A stretch of 29,094 nt of DNA from IMG/VR virus record IMGVR_UViG_3300021093_005174, positions 1-29,094 of that record; one strand, written 5' to 3'. Origin of the DNA: a virus. The notes under the pieces were generated by a model that was not told the DNA's origin, did not search any database, and saw nothing but the letters and a program-made list of their open reading frames with translations. Position 1 is the stretch's first letter. Each line of letters begins with the position of its first letter. A program made the translations under genes and the position numbers. Positions 14,368-20,785 of this stretch are shown in pieces.

Positions 14368-14675
14368 CTTCTTCCGAATTAGTCGATGAAGGTGTTAATT
14401 TCATAATCACAGGTCCGCCTCATCGGTCGCCCAAGGATAATGGAACCGAAGATCAGGTCGGGCCAGGAAGCGGAGTCGTGTGGCCGCAGTACCTAATACA
14501 AACCCTGTCACTAATGCCGCCCACTTCAGTCGTAATGTACTGCTTTGCTTGCGAGGTCTACTGGGCTAGAAATAGAAGCGATGAGCCAAGTTCTGTCTTG
14601 TGCTGGAACTGCGATATGGTCGGAGTCACGATTGCAGAGGGAATTATTGACGCAAATATTCGTCTTGTTCGGTAG
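14325..14675 (+). CDS. zinc-ribbon hypothetical protein
   Basis: The start chosen is the ATG at 14325, which gives 116 residues and overlaps the RHH gene by 43 bases; an ATG at 14289 would overlap more. The C-terminal half carries CFAC (73-76) and CWNC (93-96), spaced as a zinc ribbon. The N-terminal half (PPLTSSELVDEGV, PPHRSPKDNG) is loose. No membrane segment is present. It may be a small regulatory or structural zinc protein. It ends the rightward block and faces the Gp88-like gene across 36 bases. Confidence 0.55.
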   Translation: MVRILSSLQPTPPLTSSELVDEGVNFIITGPPHRSPKDNGTEDQVGPGSGVVWPQYLIQTLSLMPPTSVVMYCFACEVYWARNRSDEPSSVLCWNCDMVGVTIAEGIIDANIRLVR

Positions 14676-14711
14676 TGGTGAGCTGAAAAAACTCGTCGTC
14701 GGACAGCGGGT

Positions 14712-15440
14712 TCATAGGTCGCTCATTGTTCGTCCGTCGAATCGTTTGTTGGCAACCGGAAGGTTGTTAGCAACGATGCCGATCTTGTTGCTTGGCGCGC
14801 AGACAGCCAGTAGGTCGTTGTCGGACTGGTCGTAGTATCCGGCCTTGGTCAACGCTTCGAGCGTCGGAAACACGTCGGCGTGGCGGTCGGTGTTTCGGTC
14901 GATCATGTGGTCTTGTTTCCCGCCGTACGAGTAAATCACGCGAAAGTTGGTTGGCAGTCTGGTGTTTTTTAGCATGTCGACTTCTTTGGTGTAGGCGTAG
15001 AACATTACGTCTTCACAGTCTTCGGCCAGGTTAATCCATAGTTGTAGGTAGTCCTCGGAAAAGAAGTCTCCGGCATCGTGGATTCGAACTGCTACACCGC
15101 CGTCAGCGATCCAGCCTGCCAGCCATTCGTCGTTGGGGTCGTGGTCAATTTGTGTCGGTTTACCGGTGGGGCGCATTCGTTTGTGAGCGAGCTCAATAGC
15201 CATTTCGGTCTGCCATTTTTTCGGTGTTTCCAGCACCATCATCAGGTTGGCGAGGTGTTTGCGTCGCACGTTGCTGAAGGTGTAGGTGCCAAACTTTGCG
15301 TAGCACACTCGGCCGCAGGCTAGAGCGTTAGGACAGCAGTTGAACCGTGTCCCGTCGCCGAGATCAACGACGTGTGCTGGGATTGTCCAGTTCCACACGC
15401 CAACACGGCGTAGTTCGCTATTCTGTGTCAACAGATTCAT
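14712..15440 (-). CDS. Gp88-like phage protein with cysteine cluster
   Basis: This is a 242-residue protein with a good ribosome site (GGGGGCGG). The N-terminal region contains NCCPNALACGRVCYAKF, with Cys35, 36, 42 and 46 arranged as in the Gp88 family of actinophages and other phages, followed by a basic helical region. The middle has VRIHDAGDFFSEDYLQLW and VMFYAYTKEVDML, both typical of that family. The cysteines could bind a metal or an iron-sulfur cluster, but the family's reaction is not established. The gene looks more GC-rich, with more CGN and CTG codons, than its neighbours. It points away from the small genes at 15487-15997, with 46 bases between. Confidence 0.8.
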   Translation of the reverse strand: MNLLTQNSELRRVGVWNWTIPAHVVDLGDGTRFNCCPNALACGRVCYAKFGTYTFSNVRRKHLANLMMVLETPKKWQTEMAIELAHKRMRPTGKPTQIDHDPNDEWLAGWIADGGVAVRIHDAGDFFSEDYLQLWINLAEDCEDVMFYAYTKEVDMLKNTRLPTNFRVIYSYGGKQDHMIDRNTDRHADVFPTLEALTKAGYYDQSDNDLLAVCAPSNKIGIVANNLPVANKRFDGRTMSDL

Positions 15441-15486
15441 GCGGTTCCGCCCCCGACGGCTCGTAAACCGGTTTCGAGAGGAATGA

Positions 15487-15642
15487 TCACCACTTGTCCA
15501 GTGGGCATGTCGCCGTTGGGATTCGGGTTTTAACTTTCATGAAACAACCACACTCCTTGCACTGCCTGGTCGGTTTGTAGAACCTGTCACAATCGAAACA
15601 AATCGATAGGCGCTCAGCAGAAATTTTTTTATTCGAGAGCAT
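15487..15642 (-). CDS. 51-aa zinc-binding protein
   Basis: The ATG at 15642 has AGAAAGGCCTAAA upstream and gives 51 residues; a longer frame to 15696 is not needed. Cysteines at 15, 18, 28, 31, 33 and 46 follow the phage pattern ICFDC-x9-CKECGCF-x12-CPLDKW. Proteins of this kind, with the RQCKECGCFM block and a final C-P-x-x-K-W, are widespread in phages and likely bind one or two zinc ions. Their function is unknown. It is two bases downstream of the previous gene, so translation is coupled. Confidence 0.75.
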   Translation of the reverse strand: MLSNKKISAERLSICFDCDRFYKPTRQCKECGCFMKVKTRIPTATCPLDKW

Positions 15643-15643
15643 T

Positions 15644-15997
15644 TTAGGCCTTTCTTTTGTGGTTAAAATGTCTTTCCCATGGCGATACATAATCATTTTC
15701 GGTTACTGGCCCATGATCGGAAAACTGTAGAATAATAGCACGGAGAGTTTCATTTAGGCTGCGCCCCTCAACGTAGTCCTTGTGTCCGGGCCTCATATAA
15801 GAAACAATACTTATAAGCTCAATATTATTTCCATTATCTGGTGGTTTGACAACAGATAGCCTCATCAGTGCTTGTTCGACGTTCCAATCAAGCTGCCAAA
15901 TTCGTCCCATATACTCCATGCGAGTTGCCACAAATGATTCTTGGTATTCTGGCGATAGTGACGCCACCGTTATTTTTTGTTCATCATCTGTCGTCAT
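15644..15997 (-). CDS. hypothetical protein
   Basis: The ATG at 15997 overlaps the stop of the upstream gene (ATGA) and gives 117 residues; the longer frame to 16060 lies over that gene and is rejected. The protein is soluble and acidic to neutral, with RMEYMGRIWQLDWNVEQALMRL as a helical segment and GHKDYVEGRSLNETLRAII later. I recognise no family. It belongs to the leftward set that runs from 16965 to 15487 with overlaps throughout. Confidence 0.65.
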   Translation of the reverse strand: MTTDDEQKITVASLSPEYQESFVATRMEYMGRIWQLDWNVEQALMRLSVVKPPDNGNNIELISIVSYMRPGHKDYVEGRSLNETLRAIILQFSDHGPVTENDYVSPWERHFNHKRKA

Positions 15998-16074
15998 GGC
16001 GCCACAAAAAACCCAATCAGAAAACAGACTCCGCCAAAAGCTGCGGCCAACCCAAGCCACACGAGTTTTTTCAT
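15994..16074 (-). CDS. internal-start 26-aa membrane peptide
   Basis: An ATG at 16074, in frame with the longer ORF, is preceded by GGAGGTTTAAA, an almost perfect ribosome site with six bases spacing. The product begins MKKLVWLGLAAAFGG and is one membrane helix. Either two nested products are made from one frame, or a short gene became joined to its upstream neighbour by loss of a stop codon. Confidence 0.55.
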   Translation of the reverse strand: MKKLVWLGLAAAFGGVCFLIGFFVAP

Positions 16075-16311
16075 TTTAAACCTCCGTTGTCCTTGGTGAT
16101 TCAACAGATCGCTCAATTTAGGATTCTCTCCATAGATGTTAATTGTCTTCGAATCTCCATCTATCACAAAGTCCGGAATTACCTGCTCTTGTAAAAGTAG
16201 TATATCCATAAGTTCGCCGCACATAACGTCTAAGCGCCGTCGAGCGTGTGGTTTGTCAAGGGATTGATCCATGAGTTTGCAAATGTAGTCTTCGAGTATC
16301 GCTAAGTGCAC
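15994..16311 (-). CDS. 105-aa protein with C-terminal TM helix, leaderless GTG start
   Basis: The GTG at 16311 has no ribosome site but lies right at the expected start point of the TTGACA promoter at 16317-16346, so it is probably leaderless. The first 78 residues are soluble (HARRRLDVMCGELMDILLLQEQVIPDFVIDGD). The last 26 (MKKLVWLGLAAAFGGVCFLIGFFVAP region) form a membrane helix. That part has its own strong ribosome site and ATG in the same frame, so a second, short product is likely. Function is unknown. Confidence 0.6.
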   Translation of the reverse strand: MHLAILEDYICKLMDQSLDKPHARRRLDVMCGELMDILLLQEQVIPDFVIDGDSKTINIYGENPKLSDLLNHQGQRRFKMKKLVWLGLAAAFGGVCFLIGFFVAP

Positions 16312-16316
16312 ACCAA

Positions 16317-16346
16317 ATAATTACCACGTCATGGGACGGGTGTCAA
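16317..16346 (-). promoter_or_regulatory. promoter with -35 overlapping a stop codon
   Basis: On the minus strand TTGACA (16346-16341) is followed after 18 bases by AATTAT (16322-16317). The GTG start at 16311 is five bases further, so the transcript is likely leaderless. The TGA inside TTGACA is the stop codon of the upstream gene. Confidence 0.6.
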
Positions 16347-16564
16347 TTTTGCCTCAAAAAGAGATGAAAAGCCAATCCCCCAAGTACCGCTCCAGCTATT
16401 TCAGGACCAAAAGAGCTTTGCGTAGTGAGTCGACGAATGCTGGTGCTTATTGTTTTCCGCTTTTTGCGAATAGCAACAAGATCGTAGATAAGGATAAATA
16501 GGGCAACCGACACTGGCCCAAAGACGACGTCAGGGTCACGCTGTTGTTTCTTCACTAGAACCAA
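16343..16564 (-). CDS. small membrane protein
   Basis: This protein has up to 73 residues if TTG at 16564 is used, or 70 from GTG at 16555; neither has a clear ribosome site, and translation may depend on the overlap with the upstream gene. Hydrophobic parts are VSVALFILIYDLVAI (about 18-32) and PEIAGAVLGGLAFHLFL (about 54-70), with a basic loop between (RKKRKTIST). This suggests two membrane helices with the loop in the cytoplasm. No family is recognised. Confidence 0.55.
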   Translation of the reverse strand: MVLVKKQQRDPDVVFGPVSVALFILIYDLVAIRKKRKTISTSIRRLTTQSSFGPEIAGAVLGGLAFHLFLRQN

Positions 16565-16790
16565 TCAATCCATAATCAATTGCCCTACGCCGCTCATGTG
16601 TCCTGATCCCATCACAAAATGAACAGATCGGGGGACAGTGCCTTCCGTCGTGCGTGAGCGTCAGTAAGTATGCTAAATTATCAGCATTATCGACTTCGTC
16701 TGCGTATTTACGTTTTTCCGACAATAGAAGGTCTTCGAGCTCGAAAATCCTCGCACTCAATTCGCGGACACGAGAAACAAGCTCACTCAT
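16536..16790 (-). CDS. coiled-coil protein with CxxC pair
   Basis: The ATG at 16790 overlaps the upstream gene by eight bases and gives 84 residues. Residues 1-40 are a heptad-like helix (SELVSRVRELSARIFELEDLL, KRKYADEVDNA), a probable coiled coil. Cys52, Cys56 and Cys59 (HCPPICSFC) follow and may bind zinc. The rest is short and polar. No family is recognised. It overlaps the next gene by 20-29 bases depending on that gene's start. Confidence 0.6.
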   Translation of the reverse strand: MSELVSRVRELSARIFELEDLLLSEKRKYADEVDNADNLAYLLTLTHDGRHCPPICSFCDGIRTHERRRAIDYGLIGSSEETTA

Positions 16791-16965
16791 TGTCGGACTC
16801 TTCCCGAGCTCTCTCGAATGATGCCAGACCCTTCCTAATGCGGATATTTTCCCTTGTCATCACCATGCGGCGAAGAATATTTCTCGCTTGCTCTTCTGTG
16901 ATATTCTCAGGATCAGCGCCGATCAGCGCCGCAGCCTCATCTATTGCGCTAAGTTTCTTGTCCAT
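16783..16965 (-). CDS. 60-aa helical protein
   Basis: The ATG at 16965 has AGAGGTGATGAC upstream, a good ribosome site, and a perfect TATAAT lies about 20 bases further up. The protein is charged and helical (DEAAALIGADPENITEEQARNILRR), without cysteines or membrane parts. The frame contains a 10-bp tandem duplication (GATCAGCGCC at 16911 and 16921 on the plus strand), which encodes parts of ALIGADP. It is the first gene of the leftward set ending at 15487. Confidence 0.6.
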   Translation of the reverse strand: MDKKLSAIDEAAALIGADPENITEEQARNILRRMVMTRENIRIRKGLASFERAREESDNE

Positions 16966-16985
16966 GTCATCACCTCTGCCGTCAT

Positions 16986-16991
16986 ATTATA
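16986..16991 (-). promoter_or_regulatory. -10 element TATAAT of the leftward small-gene set
   Basis: TATAAT on the minus strand at 16991-16986, about 20 bases before the ATG at 16965 with a ribosome site between. No clear -35 is seen. Confidence 0.5.
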
Positions 16992-17017
16992 TACGACAAT
17001 ACTGCGAGGATTGGCGC

Positions 17018-17437
17018 CTACTTGGAGCGCTTGAAAAGACCAAAAAGGCGCCGGATTCGGCTCTTCTTCTTGAAATTTTTTCTCACCGGAGCATTAGACG
17101 CCAGTGAATCCGCAAACTGCTTGCGGACTGACTCCGGTGGTACCGATCCGGTGGCGGCCGAAAAAGAAGTATTCGACGGAATCGCGGTCGGCGCAAAAAC
17201 GCCTGAGCTGACCGTCACCTTCGAAGCACCTCCATTTGTGGAAGTAGGGTTGGCGACAGCCTGAGACTTTACCGCGGTCTGGGATTTATGGCCAGCCTTC
17301 TTGCTTGGGCGGTCGGGCTTTTGGGCTGGAGTAGCCTTTCCCGCGGATTTCTCTTTAGACTTGGGCGCTGCCGTCTTCTTGGTTGGGGCAGGCTTCTTGG
17401 CAGTTGCCTTCTTTGGGTTTGTCTTCTTGCTGGCCAT
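17018..17437 (-). CDS. histone-H1-like Lys/Ala/Pro-rich basic protein
   Basis: The ATG at 17437 has AAGGAGATGAT upstream, an excellent ribosome site, and gives 139 residues; a longer frame to 17920 is antisense overlap with a plus-strand gene. Residues 1-50 are Lys, Ala, Pro and Thr (KKATAKKPAPTKKTAAPK), like the tails of histone H1 or actinobacterial HU. A Ser/Thr/Ala-rich middle (60-100) follows, then a basic C-terminus (KNFKKKSRIRRLFGLFKRSK). It is likely to bind DNA or another polyanion without sequence preference and could compact phage or host DNA. It lacks the folded HU or Lsr2 domain, so the assignment rests on composition. Confidence 0.65.
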   Translation of the reverse strand: MASKKTNPKKATAKKPAPTKKTAAPKSKEKSAGKATPAQKPDRPSKKAGHKSQTAVKSQAVANPTSTNGGASKVTVSSGVFAPTAIPSNTSFSAATGSVPPESVRKQFADSLASNAPVRKNFKKKSRIRRLFGLFKRSK

Positions 17438-17528
17438 ATCATCTCCTTGACTATGTGTGTCGGCAGTAGATACTAATAGCACACCCTCCTTCCCTGCTGC
17501 AACTATTGGATGTACTAGTATGCATTTA

Positions 17529-18167
17529 ATGAACACGTATCCAGACCCCATGAGCAAAATGGCACTATGCATGAGCGCCGCACAACTAGCAAAAGAATCA
17601 TTTGTTGATGAGTTTGGTATAGGCGAGGATCTTACTTTCAATTTTTTCGGGTGGAGCGAGAATAAATTGGTTATTGTAGCGCAGTTGCGCCAAGAATTTG
17701 CTGTGGTCCCATTGACTAAGCGACTGATGTTATCGTCAGCGGTTTTGGCCCACATGCGACATGGATGGGCAATAGACGCGATAAGCATTGTCGCCGAAGG
17801 ATTTGAGACACTCGACAAAAACTCCCTGGACGGCCGTGAACTTTCGGTTGCTTTTGTGGAAGAGGATAATTTAGTAAAAGAATGCATTACAGTTACACAT
17901 TGCGAACCCAACGAAGTCACGTCTTCCCTGGAAGTTCACTTGGCTTCTGTCACATATAGCTATGCGCTGGGCAGGGAGGTACATTGGGGTGGTCCAATAG
18001 GCTTTGTCAGTGGAGCCGACGTGGTGTTAAAAAATTCACCTCTCCCGAAAATGCTTATCGACTGCTTGACGGCTGATCACCCCAACGAAATAACAGACGA
18101 TGAGATAAATTCATCAGTTGAGGCTATCAAAAAGATGGGCTTCAATGTTCAGGAGTTCGTGGCTTGA
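17529..18167 (+). CDS. hypothetical protein
   Basis: The start is uncertain: ATG at 17529 (MNTYPDPMSKM, 212 residues), 17520 or 17550. None has a clear ribosome site. At 17529 a TAGTAT lies seven bases upstream, so a leaderless start is possible. The protein is soluble with a long mixed alpha/beta region (LTFNFFGWSENKLVIVAQLRQEFAVV, VAEGFETLDKNSLDGRELSVAF) and no motif I recognise. It contains ATA codons (two within five codons near residue 80), the codon read by the tRNA encoded just downstream. It is divergent from the H1-like gene. Confidence 0.65.
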   Translation: MNTYPDPMSKMALCMSAAQLAKESFVDEFGIGEDLTFNFFGWSENKLVIVAQLRQEFAVVPLTKRLMLSSAVLAHMRHGWAIDAISIVAEGFETLDKNSLDGRELSVAFVEEDNLVKECITVTHCEPNEVTSSLEVHLASVTYSYALGREVHWGGPIGFVSGADVVLKNSPLPKMLIDCLTADHPNEITDDEINSSVEAIKKMGFNVQEFVA

Positions 18168-18190
18168 CCACAAAGTTCATTGTGCATAAT
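18164..18190 (+). promoter_or_regulatory. possible tRNA promoter
   Basis: TTGACC (18164-18169) and CATAAT (18185-18190) are 15 bases apart, slightly short, with the tRNA 12 bases further. The TGA in the -35 is also the stop codon of the upstream gene. Confidence 0.4.
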
Positions 18191-18202
18191 GTTTGACAAC
18201 AC

Positions 18203-18275
18203 GAGCCAGTAACTCAGTGGTTAGAGTAGCATTCTTATAAAATGCAGGTCGCGGGTTCAATTCCCGTCTGGCTCA
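18203..18275 (+). tRNA. tRNA-Ile (anticodon UAU)
   Basis: A full cloverleaf can be drawn. The acceptor stem GAGCCAG (18203-18209) pairs with CTGGCTC (18268-18274). The D-stem is ACTC/GAGT with GG in the loop. The anticodon stem GCATT/AATGC encloses CTTATAA, so the anticodon is TAT at 18236-18238 after T33. The T-stem GCGGG/CCCGT (one G-U) encloses TTCAATT. A discriminator A at 18275 follows and CCA is not encoded. UAU would read AUA isoleucine codons. Hosts usually read AUA with a modified CAU tRNA, so a UAU tRNA is unusual and may help the phage translate its AUA-containing genes. Confidence 0.88.
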
Positions 18276-18286
18276 CTATTATCTTG

Positions 18287-18292
18287 TAAAAT
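18287..18292 (+). promoter_or_regulatory. possible -10 element for a leaderless transcript
   Basis: TAAAAT lies six bases before the ATG at 18299, which has no ribosome site. A -35 cannot be seen because the tRNA occupies the place. Co-transcription with the tRNA is an alternative. Confidence 0.4.
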
Positions 18293-18298
18293 TTGAGC

Positions 18299-18613
18299 AT
18301 GGGATACTTCTTCGACTACCTCAATGGCTCCGGTGCTCGCGGAGATGGCTACAGCATAATCAGGGCAGATCGAGAGCCGTGCCCCGTATGTGGGCACCCA
18401 ACAGGGGATTGTGCTGGTGAAAAACAGATCGACCACGTTGTCGGATTTGATTTCAATACCAACATAGCAACTCCAATGTATTTTTTGGAAGAAGATTATT
18501 GGGAGGAGCGCGACATCACTCCATACACTCGTGCTAAGGTGCTCGTTCATAGGAGGGGGACCAGTATTACAAGGGATGAGGCAATAAGAATTGGTTTACT
18601 AAAACAAGATTAG
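18299..18613 (+). CDS. conserved phage protein with CPVC zinc-type motif
   Basis: This 104-residue protein starts at the ATG at 18299 (MGYFFDYLNGSGARGDG). A TTG at 18293 is the only other upstream choice. Cys28, Cys31 and Cys38 with His33 lie in EPCPVCGHPTGDCAG, a likely zinc site. The C-terminal half (FLEEDYWEERDI, RAKVLVHRRGTSITRDEAIRIGLL) ends in the phrase DEAIRIGLL. From memory, proteins with CPVCGHPTGDC at the start and D-E-A-x-x-x-G-L at the end are widespread in freshwater phages with no known function; this was not checked. It follows the tRNA by 23 bases. Confidence 0.7.
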   Translation: MGYFFDYLNGSGARGDGYSIIRADREPCPVCGHPTGDCAGEKQIDHVVGFDFNTNIATPMYFLEEDYWEERDITPYTRAKVLVHRRGTSITRDEAIRIGLLKQD

Positions 18614-18692
18614 TTTTACAGTAGACAATTTCATTATTTTGTCCTGAGGTAAACTGGGTCCTCCACGAATTGCACACAGAAGGAACCTTCCG

Positions 18693-20642
18693 ATGGCTCG
18701 CATTAACGATGATTTTGTCCGTTCATATTCAGAACAAACACCGCCATGGGGATTCAATGGTATGGGTGAAATTGTTTTCTTGCGCACCTACAGTCGCAAG
18801 AAAGAAAATGGCGACACTGAGTCATGGCCGGAAACAATTCAGCGTGTCATCAATGGCGCTATTGACATTGGCGTGCCCTATACACAAGAGGAGGCGGAGC
18901 GACTCTTTGACCACATGTTTAACCTTCGTTGCTCATTCTCCGGTCGGTCACTGTGGCAGTTGGGTACTCCGCTAACACACAAGTTCTCTGGAACGAGTCT
19001 TAACAACTGCTATTTCACCAATATTGAGAGCATTGAAGACTTTGAACTCCTCTTTGACTACCTCATGCTCGGTGGTGGTGTCGGCTTTTCGGTTGAGCGT
19101 TCAAAAATTCATGAACTGCCCAAAGTCAAGACGGGCGTATCAATCACACACGAACGCTCCAACGATGCCGACATCATTGTCCCTGACTCGCGTCAAGGCT
19201 GGCGTCGCCTACTTCACGCTGTCCTGAAGTCATACTTTGAGACTGGTAAGTCGTTCTCGTATTCAACAATCCTGATCCGCGAGTACGGAGCTCCGTTGAA
19301 GACCTTCGGTGGCACTGCGTCTGGCCCGGGAGCGCTCATTGAGGGGATCGCTGATATCTGCAAGATTTTTGAGAACCGCGTGGACTATGAGAAAAAGCCC
19401 CCCGAAGGCAAAAAGTTACGCTCCATTGATGTTCTGGACATCTGCAACATCATTGGTCGCATTGTTGTTTCTGGCTCAAGTCGTCGTTCAGCACAAATCG
19501 CGATTGGTGACCCCGACGATGTTCTCTTCCTTCGCGCGAAGAACTGGTCAACCGGAACCGTCCCGGCATGGCGAGCAAACTCCAACAACAGCATTTATGC
19601 AGACAACTTCGGAATGATTCAAAAAGAGCTGTGGAAGGGCTATGACGGCTCTGGCGAACCATATGGCCTCGTAAATCGTCGTTTGGCACGCAAATATGGT
19701 CGCATCGGTCAGGCAAAGCCAGACCATACCATTGAGGGATACAACCCTTGCGCCGAAATCGCACTGGGTGATGGCGAGTCATGCAACCTCTCCACCATCT
19801 TCCTGCCCAACATTGATTCTCTAGAGCAACTGACCGACATCTCGTACCTTCTCTACAAGACGCAGAAGCAGATCACGCGCCTGAACTATCCATACGAGAA
19901 GACTACGAAGATCGTCCAGAAGAATGCTCGCCTTGGTCAGTCGATCACCGGAATCCTTCAGTGCCCTGCAGAGAAGATCACTTGGCTTGACCCTGCCTAC
20001 AAAGCACTTGAAGCACTTGATTCCGCGTACTCCAATGAAAATGGTCTCCCCGTATCGGTACGTCTCACTACTGTTCAGCCTTCTGGGACACTATCGCTAC
20101 TCCCGGGCGTAACTCCAGGAATCCACCCAGCATTTGCTCAGTATTACATCCGGCGTGTTCGCTTCGGTTCGTCTGACCCGTTGGTGGATGCGTGTCGCAA
20201 GCGAGGCTACAGGGTTCAGTACGACGTTGGCATTGACGGACGTGAAGACCACACACGCTTTGTCGTTGAGTTCCCATGCGAATCCCCAGAAGGTTCTGTT
20301 CTCGCAAAGGACATGACTGCTGTGGCTCAGTTGGAGTGGGTAAAGAAGATGCAGACCGAGTGGGCAGACAATGCCGTATCAGTAACCGTCTATTATCGCA
20401 AGGAAGAACTTGCGGAAATCAAGGACTGGCTTTCCAAGAACTACGATGATTCCGTAAAGTCGGTGTCGTTCCTCCTGCATACCGACCACAACTTCCCACT
20501 GCCCCCATACGAGGAAATCACCAAAGAGGCGTACGAGAAAATATTGAGCAAAATTGATTTCGGCGTGTCGCTACATCGTCCGGCATTCGACGGCCTGGTC
20601 GAACTTGACGATTGTACGACAGGTGCGTGTCCCATCAAGTGA
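18693..20642 (+). CDS. adenosylcobalamin-dependent (class II) ribonucleoside-triphosphate reductase
   Basis: This is a 649-residue protein with the ribosome site AGAAGGAA. The class II monomeric RTPR pattern is visible: Cys106 in LNNCYF, the finger-loop NPCAEIAL with the thiyl Cys353, Cys364 in ESCNLS (11 residues after Cys353, as for Cys408 and Cys419 of the Lactobacillus enzyme), and the C-terminal CTTGACPIK with Cys641 and Cys646 (five apart, as in the family). SNNSIYAD, TVQPSGTLSLLPGVTPGIHPA and ARLGQSITG are further family blocks. It reduces ribonucleoside triphosphates, so the phage depends on cobalamin in the host. It is shorter than the 739-residue model enzyme, so part of an insert is missing. 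No NrdB or intein is present. Confidence 0.93.
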   Translation: MARINDDFVRSYSEQTPPWGFNGMGEIVFLRTYSRKKENGDTESWPETIQRVINGAIDIGVPYTQEEAERLFDHMFNLRCSFSGRSLWQLGTPLTHKFSGTSLNNCYFTNIESIEDFELLFDYLMLGGGVGFSVERSKIHELPKVKTGVSITHERSNDADIIVPDSRQGWRRLLHAVLKSYFETGKSFSYSTILIREYGAPLKTFGGTASGPGALIEGIADICKIFENRVDYEKKPPEGKKLRSIDVLDICNIIGRIVVSGSSRRSAQIAIGDPDDVLFLRAKNWSTGTVPAWRANSNNSIYADNFGMIQKELWKGYDGSGEPYGLVNRRLARKYGRIGQAKPDHTIEGYNPCAEIALGDGESCNLSTIFLPNIDSLEQLTDISYLLYKTQKQITRLNYPYEKTTKIVQKNARLGQSITGILQCPAEKITWLDPAYKALEALDSAYSNENGLPVSVRLTTVQPSGTLSLLPGVTPGIHPAFAQYYIRRVRFGSSDPLVDACRKRGYRVQYDVGIDGREDHTRFVVEFPCESPEGSVLAKDMTAVAQLEWVKKMQTEWADNAVSVTVYYRKEELAEIKDWLSKNYDDSVKSVSFLLHTDHNFPLPPYEEITKEAYEKILSKIDFGVSLHRPAFDGLVELDDCTTGACPIK

Positions 20643-20657
20643 AGAGGGAAGCGAATA

Positions 20658-20705
20658 ATGCTGACCGATTTGGCCCAGGCTGAGTTCGACTGGCTGCTTA
20701 AGTAA
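20658..20705 (+). CDS. possible 15-aa peptide after the RNR gene
   Basis: The ATG at 20658 has GAGGGA at 20644-20649, a good ribosome site, and the frame ends at TAA 20703-20705, giving MLTDLAQAEFDWLLK. It may be a true microprotein, a translational spacer or chance. Nothing more can be said. Confidence 0.3.
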   Translation: MLTDLAQAEFDWLLK

Positions 20706-20740
20706 AGATAAATACTTTATTTAGTTTTCTATATTCAGAC

Positions 20741-20769
20741 TTGACGGCAGCAACACGTGTTCGTATCAT
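20741..20769 (+). promoter_or_regulatory. promoter of WhiB no. 3 with palindrome in the spacer
   Basis: TTGACG (20741-20746), 17 bases, TATCAT (20764-20769), with an expected start near 20776. A perfect 10-bp palindrome AACACGTGTT (20752-20761) fills the centre of the spacer. The ribosome site AGGAGGG follows. The palindrome is a candidate operator, since a protein bound there would block RNA polymerase. Confidence 0.7.
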
Positions 20770-20785
20770 TGCCTTAGGAGGGAAC

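Noticed and set aside
16911-16930. 10-bp tandem duplication as a possible mobile-element target site
   Set aside because: There is no inserted element and the reading frame is intact; it looks like simple slippage.
17438-17920. Minus-strand extension of the H1-like ORF
   Set aside because: It is antisense to a well-formed plus-strand gene, and the start at 17437 has an excellent ribosome site.
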